From positions 1,426,001 to 1,490,000 of the forward strand of contig JADJPU010000001.1 in NCBI GenBank assembly GCA_016713115.1: a stretch of DNA of 64,000 nucleotides. The letters are read 5' to 3'. This DNA is from Cellvibrionales bacterium (GTDB lineage: Bacteria > Pseudomonadota > Gammaproteobacteria > Pseudomonadales > UBA7239). Below the pieces are notes generated by a model. The model was not told the DNA's origin and did not search any database. It worked only from the letters and a program-made list of their open reading frames with translations. Each line of letters opens with the position of its first letter. The first letter of the stretch is position 1. Of this stretch, positions 37,056-46,025 are shown piece after piece. The position numbers were made by a program, and so were the translations under genes.

Positions 37056-37784
37056 ATGTTGATTATTCCTGCCATTGATTTGAAAGATGGGCAATGCGTG
37101 CGCCTGAAACAAGGTCGCATGGATGATTCGACCGTGTTCGGTTCTGATCCAGTGGCGATGGCAAAGCGCTGGGTGGATGCCGGTGCGCGTCGTTTACATC
37201 TGGTGGATTTGAACGGTGCCTTTGCTGGCGAGCCGGTCAATGGCGAAGCGGTGAAAGCCATTGCGCGCGCCAATCCCTCGCTGCCGATACAAATTGGTGG
37301 CGGTATTCGCAACGCCGATATTATTGAAGCGTATCTGTCGGCCGGCGTGAGCTATGTCATCATCGGCACCAAAGCGGTGAAAGAGCCGCAGTTTGTGACA
37401 GAAATGTGCAAACAATTTGCAAGAAAAATTATTGTCGGCATTGACGCGCAAGACGGTATGGTCGCCACCGATGGCTGGGCGGAAATCAGCGCAGTGAAAG
37501 CAGTCGATTTGGCCAAACAATTTGCCGATGACGGTGTGTCTTCTATCGTCTACACCGATATTGCACGCGACGGCATGATGCAAGGTGTCAATGTTGAAGC
37601 AACGGCACAGTTGGCAGAGGCCTGCGGCATCCCCGTGATTGCGTCGGGCGGCGTCACCAATATGGATGATATTCGTGCCTTGAAAGCCGTGGCAGCACGC
37701 GGCGTGTTGGGCGCAATTACGGGGCGCGCTATATACGAAGGCACGCTGGATCTCGCTGAAGCGCAGCGGCTTTGTTTGGTGTAG
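37056..37784 (+). CDS. hisA: ProFAR isomerase HisA
   Basis: 242 residues; TIM-barrel isomerase of the fourth histidine step. LIIPAIDLKDGQCVRLKQG (about 2-20) contains the catalytic Asp; LQIGGGIR-like IQIGGGIRN and YTDIARDGMMQGVN carry phosphate-binding and the second catalytic Asp. ATG 37056 is chosen after the hisH stop (37053); an in-frame upstream codon inside hisH is not needed. A malonyl-CoA decarboxylase, not hisF, follows after six bases. Confidence 0.95.
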   Translation: MLIIPAIDLKDGQCVRLKQGRMDDSTVFGSDPVAMAKRWVDAGARRLHLVDLNGAFAGEPVNGEAVKAIARANPSLPIQIGGGIRNADIIEAYLSAGVSYVIIGTKAVKEPQFVTEMCKQFARKIIVGIDAQDGMVATDGWAEISAVKAVDLAKQFADDGVSSIVYTDIARDGMMQGVNVEATAQLAEACGIPVIASGGVTNMDDIRALKAVAARGVLGAITGRAIYEGTLDLAEAQRLCLV

Positions 37785-37790
37785 GTCGTT

Positions 37791-39211
37791 ATGTCGCAAA
37801 ACTCGTTGTTGAATCGAACACTGCGCCATGTGCGGCGCGTGTGGTCTGATCTCAATACAACGCTGCGCGGCGAAGACCAATATCGCGTTGATCCCGCGTT
37901 AAGTGATCGCGATGTCGATTACTTTCGGCAACAAATTAAAAACTGTCTTGCCGCGCCCGGTGGTGAGTGGGCAAAACGCGCACAAGCGGCATATATCGGC
38001 CATGCATATATGGCCCTCAATAAACAGGGACGCCTGCGTTTTTTGCGTTTGCTGGCCAGCGATTTTGATGTCGATGAACAGGGCGTTCAGCGCGCCATTG
38101 ATGCCTATGTGCAAGCGCTATGTGCAGATGAAAGCCTAAATTGCGCCACAAATTGAGCAAGGCCTTGATTGCGCCACGCGTGCAGTTGCTGACCTTGTTC
38201 AATGCAATGCCTAGCGGCATTAAATTTCTTGTTGATATGCGCAGTGAGTTGCTGGAGATGGAAGCCAGCAAAGATGCAGAGTTGCGCGAAGTAGAAAAAG
38301 ATTTAAAACATTTGCTGACTACTTGGTTTGATATTGGTTTTCTGCAGTTGCAACAGCTGACTTGGGATTCCCCGGCTGCATTGTTAGAAAAGTTGATTGA
38401 ATATGAAGCAGTACATGAAATTACCAGTTGGGTGGATTTGAAAAATCGTATGGCTGCCGATAGGCGGCTGTTTGCGTTTATTCATCCCAATATGGAAGAC
38501 GAGCCATTGATTTTCGTGCAGGTTGCACTCTGCAATGGTTTAGCGGCGAATGTGCAGGCGCTATTGGATACACACACACGCACCTATGATGTTGAGGGTG
38601 CGAATACGGCCATTTTTTATTCCATTTCCAATGCGCAAAAAGGGTTGTCTGGGATTAGCTTTGGCAATTTTTTGATCAAACGCGTCGTGACCAATTTAAA
38701 GAAAGAATTTCCACAGCTGAAGCGTTTTGCCACGCTGTCACCGGTGCCTGGTTTTATGAAATGGCTATCTGAGCAGATGGAGCAAAAGGGAAGTGCACTT
38801 CTCGGTCTGCAGGAAAAAACAGCGTTGAAAAATTTGGCGGAGCAACTGGGTGTTGGTGTTGAACTGAAAGATATTTTGGCTGTATTGGCGTGGCATCAAA
38901 ATCAAATGATTTGCGATGTGCTGAAGCCGATGTTGTTGCGTCTGTGTGCGGAATACTTAACCGGATTGCAGGAGGGCAAACAGCGTGCGCGCGACGGCGT
39001 GGCGCACTTTCATTTGGGCAACGGCGCAACACTGCAACAAGTCAATTGGATGGCGGATGTTTCACCCAAAGGGATTCGTCAGTCTTGCGGTATGATGGTG
39101 AATTATCTGTACAACCCAGACACCATAGACCGCAACAGTGAAAACTATATGCAGTTTGGTGCGATTGCCGCTTCTACCGATGTGCTGGAATTGCGTGAAA
39201 TAAATCGTTAA
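37791..39211 (+). CDS. Malonyl-CoA decarboxylase, with frameshift
   Basis: Converts malonyl-CoA to acetyl-CoA and CO2. The N-terminal helical domain (MSQNSLLNRTLRHVRRVW to AIDAYVQALCADE) and the C-terminal catalytic domain (from about 38132) are in different frames. Adding an A at the run 38131-38133 joins them as ADEKPKLRHKL and gives 473 residues, the normal length. Catalytic-domain marks: FYSISNAQKGLSGISFGN with the conserved Ser, LKRFATLSPVPGF, and HFHLGNGATLQQVNWMADVS with the conserved His, then MVNYLY. It follows hisA by six bases, so likely cotranscribed with hisBHA, an unusual partner. Its end overlaps the convergent phosphatase gene by four bases. Confidence 0.9.
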
Positions 39212-39999
39212 GCAAGATGCTGGTTGATCACTTGCAACACATGCTTGAAGCATTTAGGGTTGCCGCAAACGATATTGCCGTTTTCCATATATTGATTGCC
39301 GCCCTGAAAATCGCTGATCAAACCGCCTGCTTCTTGAATCAATAAAATGCCCGCTGCAATATCCCACGGTTTTAAACCCATCTCCCAAAACGCATCGAAA
39401 CGACCGGCGGCGATATAGGCTAAGTCCAGTGCAGCAGAGCCGGCGCGGCGTATGCCGGCGGTTTGCGGTGCTAGTGTTTCCAATACTTTGACATAGGCGG
39501 GCAGTTTTTCGCTTTGATGGCTGCGAAAAGGGATGCCGGTGCCGAGCAGTGCGCCGTCGAGCGTGGTGCGTGAAGTAACGCGAATTCTGCGCCCATTCAA
39601 TTGCGCGCCGCGCCCGCGACTAGCAGTGAATTCTTCGCGCGTCACGGGGTTGTACACCACGGCGTGTTCAATTTTTCCTTGGTATTGGCAGGCAATGGAA
39701 ACCGCGTAGTGCGGAATGCCGCGCACAAAATTGGTAGTGCCATCCAGAGGGTCAATGATCCAAATGTAATCGGCATCGGGATTCGTGCTACCACTTTCTT
39801 CAGCGAGAAAGCCGTGATCGGGATAGGTTTTTTGCAGCAGGCGAATGATGATGTCTTCGGCAGCGCGATCCACTTCCGTTACATAATCGTTTGTGCCTTT
39901 TTCAGAAACAGGAATCAGGTCAAGACGATCTGAGGCGCGTACGATGTGTTCACCAGCCTGGCGCGCAGCACGCAAGGCAATATTCAGCATGGGCTGCAT
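39208..39999 (-). CDS. suhB: Inositol-1-monophosphatase family protein
   Basis: About 263 residues with the magnesium-dependent phosphatase motifs: EES (about 67-69), DPLDGTTNFVRGIPHYAVS (about 84-102) and WDIAAGILLIQEAGG (about 214-228). SuhB of E. coli also joins the rRNA antitermination complex. ATG 39999 (MQPMLNIALRAARQAGE) matches the family; longer upstream frame lacks similarity. Convergent with malonyl-CoA decarboxylase, divergent from folD. Confidence 0.92.
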   Translation of the reverse strand: MQPMLNIALRAARQAGEHIVRASDRLDLIPVSEKGTNDYVTEVDRAAEDIIIRLLQKTYPDHGFLAEESGSTNPDADYIWIIDPLDGTTNFVRGIPHYAVSIACQYQGKIEHAVVYNPVTREEFTASRGRGAQLNGRRIRVTSRTTLDGALLGTGIPFRSHQSEKLPAYVKVLETLAPQTAGIRRAGSAALDLAYIAAGRFDAFWEMGLKPWDIAAGILLIQEAGGLISDFQGGNQYMENGNIVCGNPKCFKHVLQVINQHLA

Positions 40000-40142
40000 G
40001 TGTAGACCGCGATGTTCAGCAAGGAAAGGGGCGGCATTGTAGCAGCCGACCGCAAAGGGATAAACGAATTGCTTTGGCGTAGTGGTTAAATCAGGCACAA
40101 TGTCGCCCTTCATTTTGATGTGCGGCGTGTGACAGGTTCTGT

Positions 40143-41012
40143 ATGGCAGTGGGCTCGAAATCGGCAGTGGTGTTGGATGGCGCGAAAGTAGCGCAGGAAA
40201 CGGAAGCGCATATCCGTGAGCGCGTAGAAAAGCTCAAAGCGCTGTCTGGTATCACGCCCATTTTGGCAACTATCCTCGTCGGCGATGATCCATCCTCGGC
40301 CACTTATGTGCGCATGAAGGGCAATGCCTGTCGCCGCGTCGGTATGGATTCCATGGCCATTGAAATGCCGCAGTCCACGACGACTGAACAGCTGCTGGCT
40401 AAAATTCACGAGTTGAATGCCAATCCCGCCGTGCACGGGGTTTTGCTACAGCATCCTGTGCCAGCACAAATTGACGAAAGAGCGTGTTTTGACGCAATTG
40501 CCCTTGATAAAGATGTCGATGGAGTGACTTGCCTAGGCTTCGGCCGTATGGCGATGGGTGAGCTTGCGTATGGCTCTGCCACGCCGGCGGGTGTGATGCG
40601 CTTGCTGGCGGCATATAACATTCCTTTGGCAGGCAAACATGCAGTGGTGCTCGGGCGCAGCCCAATTTTAGGTAAACCCATGGCGGCGATGTTGCTCAAT
40701 GCCGATTGCACGGTAACGATCTGTCATTCACGCACGCAAGGCTTGCAGGCTTTGGTGGGGCAAGCAGATATTGTGGTGGCGGCTGTGGGTCGCCCTGCCT
40801 TTATTCCTGGAGAGTGGATTAAAGATGGTGCTGTGGTGGTGGATGCTGGTTACCACGAAGGTGGTCTGGGCGATGTTGAGTTGACTTCAGTAATTGATCG
40901 CGCCAGTGCCTATACGCCTGTGCCGGGCGGCGTGGGCCCTATGACGATCAATACCCTAATTCTGCAAACGCTCCAAGCGGGCGAGTGTAAGTTGGGCGCA
41001 AAAGCACTGTGA
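40143..41012 (+). CDS. folD: Methylenetetrahydrofolate dehydrogenase/cyclohydrolase
   Basis: A 289-residue bifunctional enzyme of one-carbon metabolism. Catalytic Lys region ATYVRMKGNACRRVGM (about 54-69), PVPAQIDE with DKDVDGV, NADP loop VVLGRSPILGKPMAAMLLNADCTVTICHSRT, and PVPGGVGPMTINTL near the end are all present. The motif serine-rich GRSxIxGKP is intact. Its stop overlaps the GTG of the following acyltransferase. Confidence 0.96.
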   Translation: MAVGSKSAVVLDGAKVAQETEAHIRERVEKLKALSGITPILATILVGDDPSSATYVRMKGNACRRVGMDSMAIEMPQSTTTEQLLAKIHELNANPAVHGVLLQHPVPAQIDERACFDAIALDKDVDGVTCLGFGRMAMGELAYGSATPAGVMRLLAAYNIPLAGKHAVVLGRSPILGKPMAAMLLNADCTVTICHSRTQGLQALVGQADIVVAAVGRPAFIPGEWIKDGAVVVDAGYHEGGLGDVELTSVIDRASAYTPVPGGVGPMTINTLILQTLQAGECKLGAKAL

Positions 41013-41668
41013 CTTTTACCCTGCTACAGCGCTGCCAGTTGCTTGTGCATGACTGGATTTACGGCAATCGCATACGCGTCAAGTCGAGCAACAGCATCGA
41101 CATTGCATTTGCAGAAAGACTGCGCATGAAGAAGGTCGATATTCTGATCAAAGGGAGTAATAACAGCCTCTCGATTGGCCGCGGTAGCATGGTGGCCAAA
41201 TGCAAGATCCGCATTGATGGCAGTAATCAGAGGGTCGAAATTGGTGAGGATTGTCTCTACCATGCCGGCAAAATCTATCTGCGTTATAACAGCAATCAGC
41301 GCATCAAAATTGGTGATAAAACGACGATCGAAGATGCTTATTTGCTGACAGATGAAGATGCTAGCATCACCATTGGTCGTGATTGCATGTTTTCCAAGTT
41401 TGTCCATTTGCGGGCTGGCGATGGGCATTCCGTGCTAGATGTAGCTACGGGTAAGCGCATCAATCGCGCCAGAGACATCACCCTTGGAGATCGTGTTTGG
41501 GTTGGCCGAGCAGCCTGTATTCTCAAGGGCGCCAATATTCCTGAGAGCAGTATTGTCGGTGCGCATGCCGTGGTTACTAGGCAATTTGACCAGCCGGGGT
41601 CTGCAATTGCAGGAAATCCAGCGGTAGTGGTGAGATCTGGCTTGGATTGGGATAGGCGAATGCTGTAG
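41009..41668 (+). CDS. Hexapeptide-repeat acyltransferase-like protein
   Basis: 219 residues with the left-handed beta-helix repeat pattern: SLSIGRGSMVAKCKIRIDG, VEIGEDC, IKIGDKTTIEDAYLL and, near the end, ITLGDRVWVGRAACILKGANIPESSIVGAHAVVTRQF with SAIAGNPAVVVR, which is typical of O-acetyltransferases of the LacA/CysE-like superfamily used in surface polysaccharide modification. GTG start overlaps the folD stop (GTGA), so the two are coupled, though no metabolic link is obvious. Acceptor sugar unknown. Confidence 0.8.
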   Translation: MTFTLLQRCQLLVHDWIYGNRIRVKSSNSIDIAFAERLRMKKVDILIKGSNNSLSIGRGSMVAKCKIRIDGSNQRVEIGEDCLYHAGKIYLRYNSNQRIKIGDKTTIEDAYLLTDEDASITIGRDCMFSKFVHLRAGDGHSVLDVATGKRINRARDITLGDRVWVGRAACILKGANIPESSIVGAHAVVTRQFDQPGSAIAGNPAVVVRSGLDWDRRML

Positions 41669-41705
41669 TTATTGAGCCAGTTATTAAAATAAATGCAGTT
41701 CCTTG

Positions 41706-41734
41706 TTGACTTGCCTTTTTCTCGCCTATAGAAT
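41706..41734 (+). promoter_or_regulatory. S10 operon promoter
   Basis: TTGACT (41706-41711), a 17-base spacer and TAGAAT (41729-41734), each five of six to consensus, lie about 90 bases before rpsJ. The short leader contains a TCTGG/CCAGA hairpin at 41775-41792. The L4-binding leader of E. coli is longer, and I cannot identify an L4 site here. Confidence 0.75.
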
Positions 41735-41825
41735 TGCGCCTCTTTTTCGCCTAGCTCCAAAATCTTCACTGGGGTCTGGCTGCAAAACCAGAAGTAAGTA
41801 ATTGATTTGTTGAGGCTTTCTGTTC

Positions 41826-42137
41826 ATGCAGAACCAAAGAATTCGAATTCGCTTGAAGGCATTTGATCATCGTTTGATCGATACTTCGACGCAAGAAATT
41901 GTAGAAACGGCTAAAAGAACTGGTGCTCAAGTGAGGGGGCCAATCCCTTTGCCAACTCGTAAAGAGCGCTTCACGGTGTTGATTTCTCCGCATGCCAACA
42001 AAGATGCGCGAGATCAGTACGAAATTCGCACGCATAAAAGAATGCTCGATATTGTTGAGCCAACCGATAAAACGGTCGATGCGCTGATGAAGCTGGATTT
42101 GGCGGCAGGTGTAGAAGTTCAAATCAGCCTCGGCTGA
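41826..42137 (+). CDS. rpsJ: 30S ribosomal protein S10
   Basis: 103 residues, normal length. S10 sits in the 30S head and also acts as NusE with NusB in antitermination. RIRLKAFDHRLIDTSTQEIVETAKRTGAQV and the loop RFTVLISPHANKDARDQYEIRTHKR are family hallmarks. First gene of the S10 operon, right after its promoter; the str operon that precedes it in pseudomonads is absent. Confidence 0.97.
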   Translation: MQNQRIRIRLKAFDHRLIDTSTQEIVETAKRTGAQVRGPIPLPTRKERFTVLISPHANKDARDQYEIRTHKRMLDIVEPTDKTVDALMKLDLAAGVEVQISLG

Positions 42138-42254
42138 TAAAAATCAGTAAGTAATAAGTTAAGAAGTCGCATACGCAGTACATATGCAACTCCTTGGTGT
42201 AACGCCTACTTAGGCGGCCATAGCGGGTAAAGCCCCGTACACGAGAGGTGAAAA

Positions 42255-42890
42255 ATGGTTAGTGGTCTAGTCGGTCGCAAGTGCGGCATGACGCGTGTAT
42301 TTACAGAAGACGGCATCTCGATTCCTGTAACGGTCATCGAGATTGAGCCGAATCGCGTTACTCAAATCAAATCTCTTGATCGTGATGGTTACGCTGCGGT
42401 GCAGGTAACTGTCGGCACGCGTCGTCAATCGCGTGTGACTAAAGCGGCTGCCGGCCATTTTGCGAAAGCCGGCGTTGGTGCTGGTCGTGGATTGTGGGAA
42501 TTGGCAAGCGATGGTGCTGATGTGCCTGCTGTTGGATCTGAATTGACGGTTTCTACTTTTTCTGATGGTCAGCTGGTTGATGTGACTGGCCAATCTCGCG
42601 GTAAAGGTTTTCAGGGTGTTATCAAGCGTTGGAATTTTAGTGCGCAAGATGCAACCCACGGTAACTCCTTGTCTCACCGCGCGCCAGGCTCGATTGGTCA
42701 GAACCAATCTCCAGGTCGTGTATTTAAAGGTAAAAAAATGGCAGGCCATATGGGTGACGAGCAGGTCACAGTGCAGAACTTGCAAGTGGTTCGCGTGGAT
42801 GTGGAGCGCAATCTGTTATTGGTTCGCGGTGCGGTGCCTGGTGCGCCGGGTGGTGATCTGATTGTTCGTCCTGCGGTCAAGGCTTCCTAA
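42255..42890 (+). CDS. rplC: 50S ribosomal protein L3
   Basis: 211 residues; an early-assembly protein reaching toward the peptidyl transferase centre. VGRKCGMTRVFTEDG start and GKGFQGVIKRWNF, HGNSLSHRAPGSIGQNQSPGRVFKGKKMAGHMG (parts; Gln of the methylated GNQ-type site is in this loop) are present. A GAGAGGTG ribosome site precedes ATG 42255. Confidence 0.97.
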   Translation: MVSGLVGRKCGMTRVFTEDGISIPVTVIEIEPNRVTQIKSLDRDGYAAVQVTVGTRRQSRVTKAAAGHFAKAGVGAGRGLWELASDGADVPAVGSELTVSTFSDGQLVDVTGQSRGKGFQGVIKRWNFSAQDATHGNSLSHRAPGSIGQNQSPGRVFKGKKMAGHMGDEQVTVQNLQVVRVDVERNLLLVRGAVPGAPGGDLIVRPAVKAS

Positions 42891-42902
42891 GAGGGGAATG
42901 TT

Positions 42903-43520
42903 GTGGAATTGAATATAGCAACACTCGAAGGTGGTAGCGCCGGCAAGGTTCAGGTTTCTGACACTGCTTTTGGGCGCGCATACAACGAGGATTTGGTTCA
43001 TCAGGCAGTTACTGCGTATTTGTCTGGTGGTCGTCAAGGTTCGCGCGCGCAAAAAAATCGCTCAGAAGTGAGTGGCGGCGGAAAAAAACCTTGGAAACAA
43101 AAGGGTTCTGGTCGTGCGCGTGCTGGTAGCACTCGCAGTCCAATTTGGCGCACAGGTGGTGTGACTTTCGCTGCGCGACCACAAGATCACAGTCAAAAAC
43201 TGAACCGCAAAATGTATCGTGCGGCGTTGCAGAGTATTTTGTCTGAGTTGGCGCGTCAGGATCGTTTGGTGGTGGTTGAAAAGATTGAGTTGGATCAACC
43301 AAAAACAAAATTGCTACAACAGAAACTTGATGCGCTGAAACTCAGCAATGTTTTGATTGTTTCTGATGATGTTAGTGAGAACTTGTACTTGTCAGCCCGC
43401 AATTTACCTAATGTGGATGTGCGCGATGTGAATGCGGCGGATCCTGTGAGCTTGGTGCGTTTTGATAAGGTGTTGATCACTGTCCCCGCCGTGAAGAAGT
43501 TTGATGAGGTGTTGGCATGA
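42903..43520 (+). CDS. rplD: 50S ribosomal protein L4
   Basis: 205 residues from GTG 42903. L4 lines the exit tunnel and in E. coli represses the S10 operon and inhibits RNase E. The long basic loop KNRSEVSGGGKKPWKQKGSGRARAGSTRSP (parts, about 43-75) is the tunnel extension. Stop overlaps the rplW ATG by four bases. Confidence 0.96.
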   Translation: MELNIATLEGGSAGKVQVSDTAFGRAYNEDLVHQAVTAYLSGGRQGSRAQKNRSEVSGGGKKPWKQKGSGRARAGSTRSPIWRTGGVTFAARPQDHSQKLNRKMYRAALQSILSELARQDRLVVVEKIELDQPKTKLLQQKLDALKLSNVLIVSDDVSENLYLSARNLPNVDVRDVNAADPVSLVRFDKVLITVPAVKKFDEVLA

Positions 43521-43810
43521 ATCAGGAGCGTATTTATAAAGTTCTTGTTGGGCCGCAGATTTCTGAGAAATCCACCATGGTGTCTGGTGACAGCAATCAG
43601 GTGGTTTTTAAAGTTGCTCTCGATGCAAACAAGCTGGAAATTAAGCATGCAATAGAGAAGCTGTTTAATGTGAAGGTTGCAGCGGTGCGTGTGTTGCGCA
43701 TGAAGGGTAAAGTTAAGCGCAATCGCTTTGGTGATGTTCGTCGCAGTGATTGGAAAAAAGCCTATATCCGCTTGGAGCAGGGTCATGATATTGACTTTGC
43801 CAGCATGTAA
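43517..43810 (+). CDS. rplW: 50S ribosomal protein L23
   Basis: 97 residues, normal. L23 lies at the tunnel exit and docks trigger factor and SRP. VLVGPQISEKSTM and KLFNVKVAAVRVLRMKGKVKR match the family. ATG 43517 overlaps the rplD stop. Confidence 0.96.
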   Translation: MNQERIYKVLVGPQISEKSTMVSGDSNQVVFKVALDANKLEIKHAIEKLFNVKVAAVRVLRMKGKVKRNRFGDVRRSDWKKAYIRLEQGHDIDFASM

Positions 43811-43829
43811 CGGCGGGGAGTAAATTTTT

Positions 43830-44657
43830 ATGCCAATAGTAAAAAGAAAGCCTACCTCGCCTGGTCGTCGTTTCGTAGTCAGTGTTGTTAATCCTGATTT
43901 ACACAAAGGTGCGCCGCATGCAGCTTTGGTAGAAAAGAAAAGCAAGCGTGGTGGTCGTAACAATAATGGCCGCATCACAGTGCGCCATCAAGGTGGTGGT
44001 CACAAACAGCATTACCGCATCGTTGATTTCAAGCGCAATAAAGATGGCATCGTGGCTTCGGTTGAGCGTTTAGAATACGATCCAAATCGCAGTGCAAATA
44101 TTGCGTTGGTTTGCTATGCGGATGGCGAGCGCCGCTACATCGTTGCGCCTAAAGGCTTAAAAGTTGGTGATAAAGTTCAATCTGGATCTGCGTCTCCAAT
44201 TGCAGTTGGTAATTCTCTGCCGTTGCGCAATATTCCTATTGGTTCCAATGTTCATTGCATCGAAATGAAGCCAGGCAAAGGTGCGCAGGTTGCGCGTTCT
44301 GCTGGCGCCTCTGCACAGCTGGTTGCTCGCGAAGGTGCTTACGCTACATTGCGCTTGCGTAGTGGTGAAATGCGCAAAATCTTGGCGGATTGCAAAGCAA
44401 CGCTGGGAGAAGTTTCAAACAGTGAGCACAACTTGCGGTCATTGGGTAAGGCTGGTGCAAGCCGCTGGCGCGGTGTTCGTCCAACCGTTCGCGGCGTGGT
44501 AATGAACCCCGTTGATCACCCGCATGGTGGTGGTGAAGGTAGAACTTCTGGTGGTCGTCACCCTGTTTCTCCATGGGGTACACCAACTAAGGGTTATAAG
44601 ACTCGTAAAAATAAGCGTACTGACGACTTAATTGTTCGTCGTCGTAACAAGAAGTAA
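43830..44657 (+). CDS. rplB: 50S ribosomal protein L2
   Basis: 275 residues; needed for subunit joining and peptidyl transfer. GGRNNNGRITVRHQGGGHKQHYR (parts, about 38-60) and the C-terminal VMNPVDHPHGGGEGRT with the essential His (about 230) and SPWGTPTKGYKTRKNK are intact. Confidence 0.97.
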   Translation: MPIVKRKPTSPGRRFVVSVVNPDLHKGAPHAALVEKKSKRGGRNNNGRITVRHQGGGHKQHYRIVDFKRNKDGIVASVERLEYDPNRSANIALVCYADGERRYIVAPKGLKVGDKVQSGSASPIAVGNSLPLRNIPIGSNVHCIEMKPGKGAQVARSAGASAQLVAREGAYATLRLRSGEMRKILADCKATLGEVSNSEHNLRSLGKAGASRWRGVRPTVRGVVMNPVDHPHGGGEGRTSGGRHPVSPWGTPTKGYKTRKNKRTDDLIVRRRNKK

Positions 44658-44677
44658 GAATTTAAGAGGATAGATTT

Positions 44678-44962
44678 GTGCCGCGTTCATTAAAAAAAGG
44701 CCCGTTCATAGATTTGCATCTTGTTAAAAAGGTGGAGACGGCGCTGGAAAAGAATGACAAGCGTCCAATCAAAACATGGTCGCGTCGCTCCATGATTATG
44801 CCAGAAATGGTTGGTTTGACCATTGCGGTACACAACGGTCGTGCACATGTTCCGGTGTTTGTGACTGAGGAAATGGTTGGACACAAACTCGGAGAGTTTT
44901 CTGTTACGCGTACTTATAAAGGGCATGCGGCAGATAAAAAAGCCAAGCCCGGTAAAAAGTAA
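44678..44962 (+). CDS. rpsS: 30S ribosomal protein S19
   Basis: 94 residues from GTG 44678 after an AGAGGA site. PRSLKKGPFIDLHLVKKVE and the 30S-head signature RRSMIMPEMVGLTIAVHNG (parts), with HKLGEFSVTRTYKGH near the end, are typical. It contacts S13 and the A-site finger. Confidence 0.97.
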   Translation: MPRSLKKGPFIDLHLVKKVETALEKNDKRPIKTWSRRSMIMPEMVGLTIAVHNGRAHVPVFVTEEMVGHKLGEFSVTRTYKGHAADKKAKPGKK

Positions 44963-44974
44963 GAGGTGAGGGTG

Positions 44975-45310
44975 ATGCAAGAAGTTTCAGCAACATTGTG
45001 TGGCGCTCGTGGTTCTGCGCAGAAAGTGCGACTGGTGGTTGATCAAATTCGCGGTCAGCATGTCGAAAAAGCATTGGATATTTTGTCGTTCAGCAACAAA
45101 AAAGCGGCTGTATTGGTTAAAAAAGTCCTTGAGTCTGCAATTGCAAATGCAGAGCACAATCAAGGTCTTGATGTAGATGAGCTGCATGTGTCTACAGCAT
45201 TTGTTGATGAAGGTATGGTGATGAAGCGCATCAAGCCTCGCGCCAAAGGGCGTGCGGATAGAATTCTGAAGCGCACATGTCACATCACTGTCAAAGTTGC
45301 CGCTAAATAA
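44975..45310 (+). CDS. rplV: 50S ribosomal protein L22
   Basis: 111 residues. A globular rRNA-binding domain (SAQKVRLVVDQIRGQHVEKAL) and the long beta-hairpin that lines the exit tunnel (GMVMKRIKPRAKGRADRILKRT). ATG 44975 is taken because of the AAGAGGTGAGGG site before it; GTG codons at 44966 and 44972 are in frame alternatives. Confidence 0.95.
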   Translation: MQEVSATLCGARGSAQKVRLVVDQIRGQHVEKALDILSFSNKKAAVLVKKVLESAIANAEHNQGLDVDELHVSTAFVDEGMVMKRIKPRAKGRADRILKRTCHITVKVAAK

Positions 45311-45333
45311 CAGCGGTAAATTAGGAGATCGCA

Positions 45334-46017
45334 ATGGGTCAAAAAGTACATCCAACAGGCATTCGTCTAGGTATCATCAAAAAGCATACATCTGTTTGGT
45401 ATGCTAGCAGTGCTACCTATGCGGACAAATTGTTGGCAGATATCAAAGCGCGTACTTTTATCCAAAAGAAATTGGCTAGTGCGTCAGTAAGTCGTGTTGA
45501 TATAGAGCGTCCATCTCAATCGGCGCGCGTGACGATTCATTCTGCACGCCCTGGCATTGTAATTGGCAAGAAGGGTGAGGATGTTGAGAAGTTGCGCGGT
45601 GAAGTCGCTCAGATTTTGGGCGTGCCTGTGCATATCAACATTGAAGAAATTCGTAAACCGGACATCGATGCGGTTTTAGTGGCGCAAGGCGTGGCTCAAC
45701 AGTTAGAGCGTCGCGTAATGTTTCGACGCGCTATGAAGCGTGCGGTTCAAAACGCAATGCGCCAAGGTGCATTAGGTATCAAGATTATGGTGTCTGGTCG
45801 CTTGGGTGGTACGGATATTGCTCGTACCGAGTGGTATCGTGAAGGTCGTGTTCCTTTGCATACCCTGCGTGCAGATATTGATTATGCGACGGCAGAAGCT
45901 TTGACAACCTACGGAATTATCGGCGTGAAGGTTTGGATCTTCAAAGGCGAGATTCTTGATGCTGTAGAGCAAGCTGAAGCAGTAACCGGCAGAAAGAAGT
46001 CATCTAATCAGGGGTAA
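45334..46017 (+). CDS. rpsC: 30S ribosomal protein S3
   Basis: 227 residues. S3 forms the mRNA entry site with helicase activity together with S4 and S5. MGQKVHPTGIRLGI start, the KH-domain GxxG loop VIGKKGEDVEKL (about 69-80), and the C-terminal SGRLGGTDIARTEWYREGRVPLHTLRA stretch (parts) are conserved. Confidence 0.97.
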   Translation: MGQKVHPTGIRLGIIKKHTSVWYASSATYADKLLADIKARTFIQKKLASASVSRVDIERPSQSARVTIHSARPGIVIGKKGEDVEKLRGEVAQILGVPVHINIEEIRKPDIDAVLVAQGVAQQLERRVMFRRAMKRAVQNAMRQGALGIKIMVSGRLGGTDIARTEWYREGRVPLHTLRADIDYATAEALTTYGIIGVKVWIFKGEILDAVEQAEAVTGRKKSSNQG

Positions 46018-46025
46018 GACGCGCC

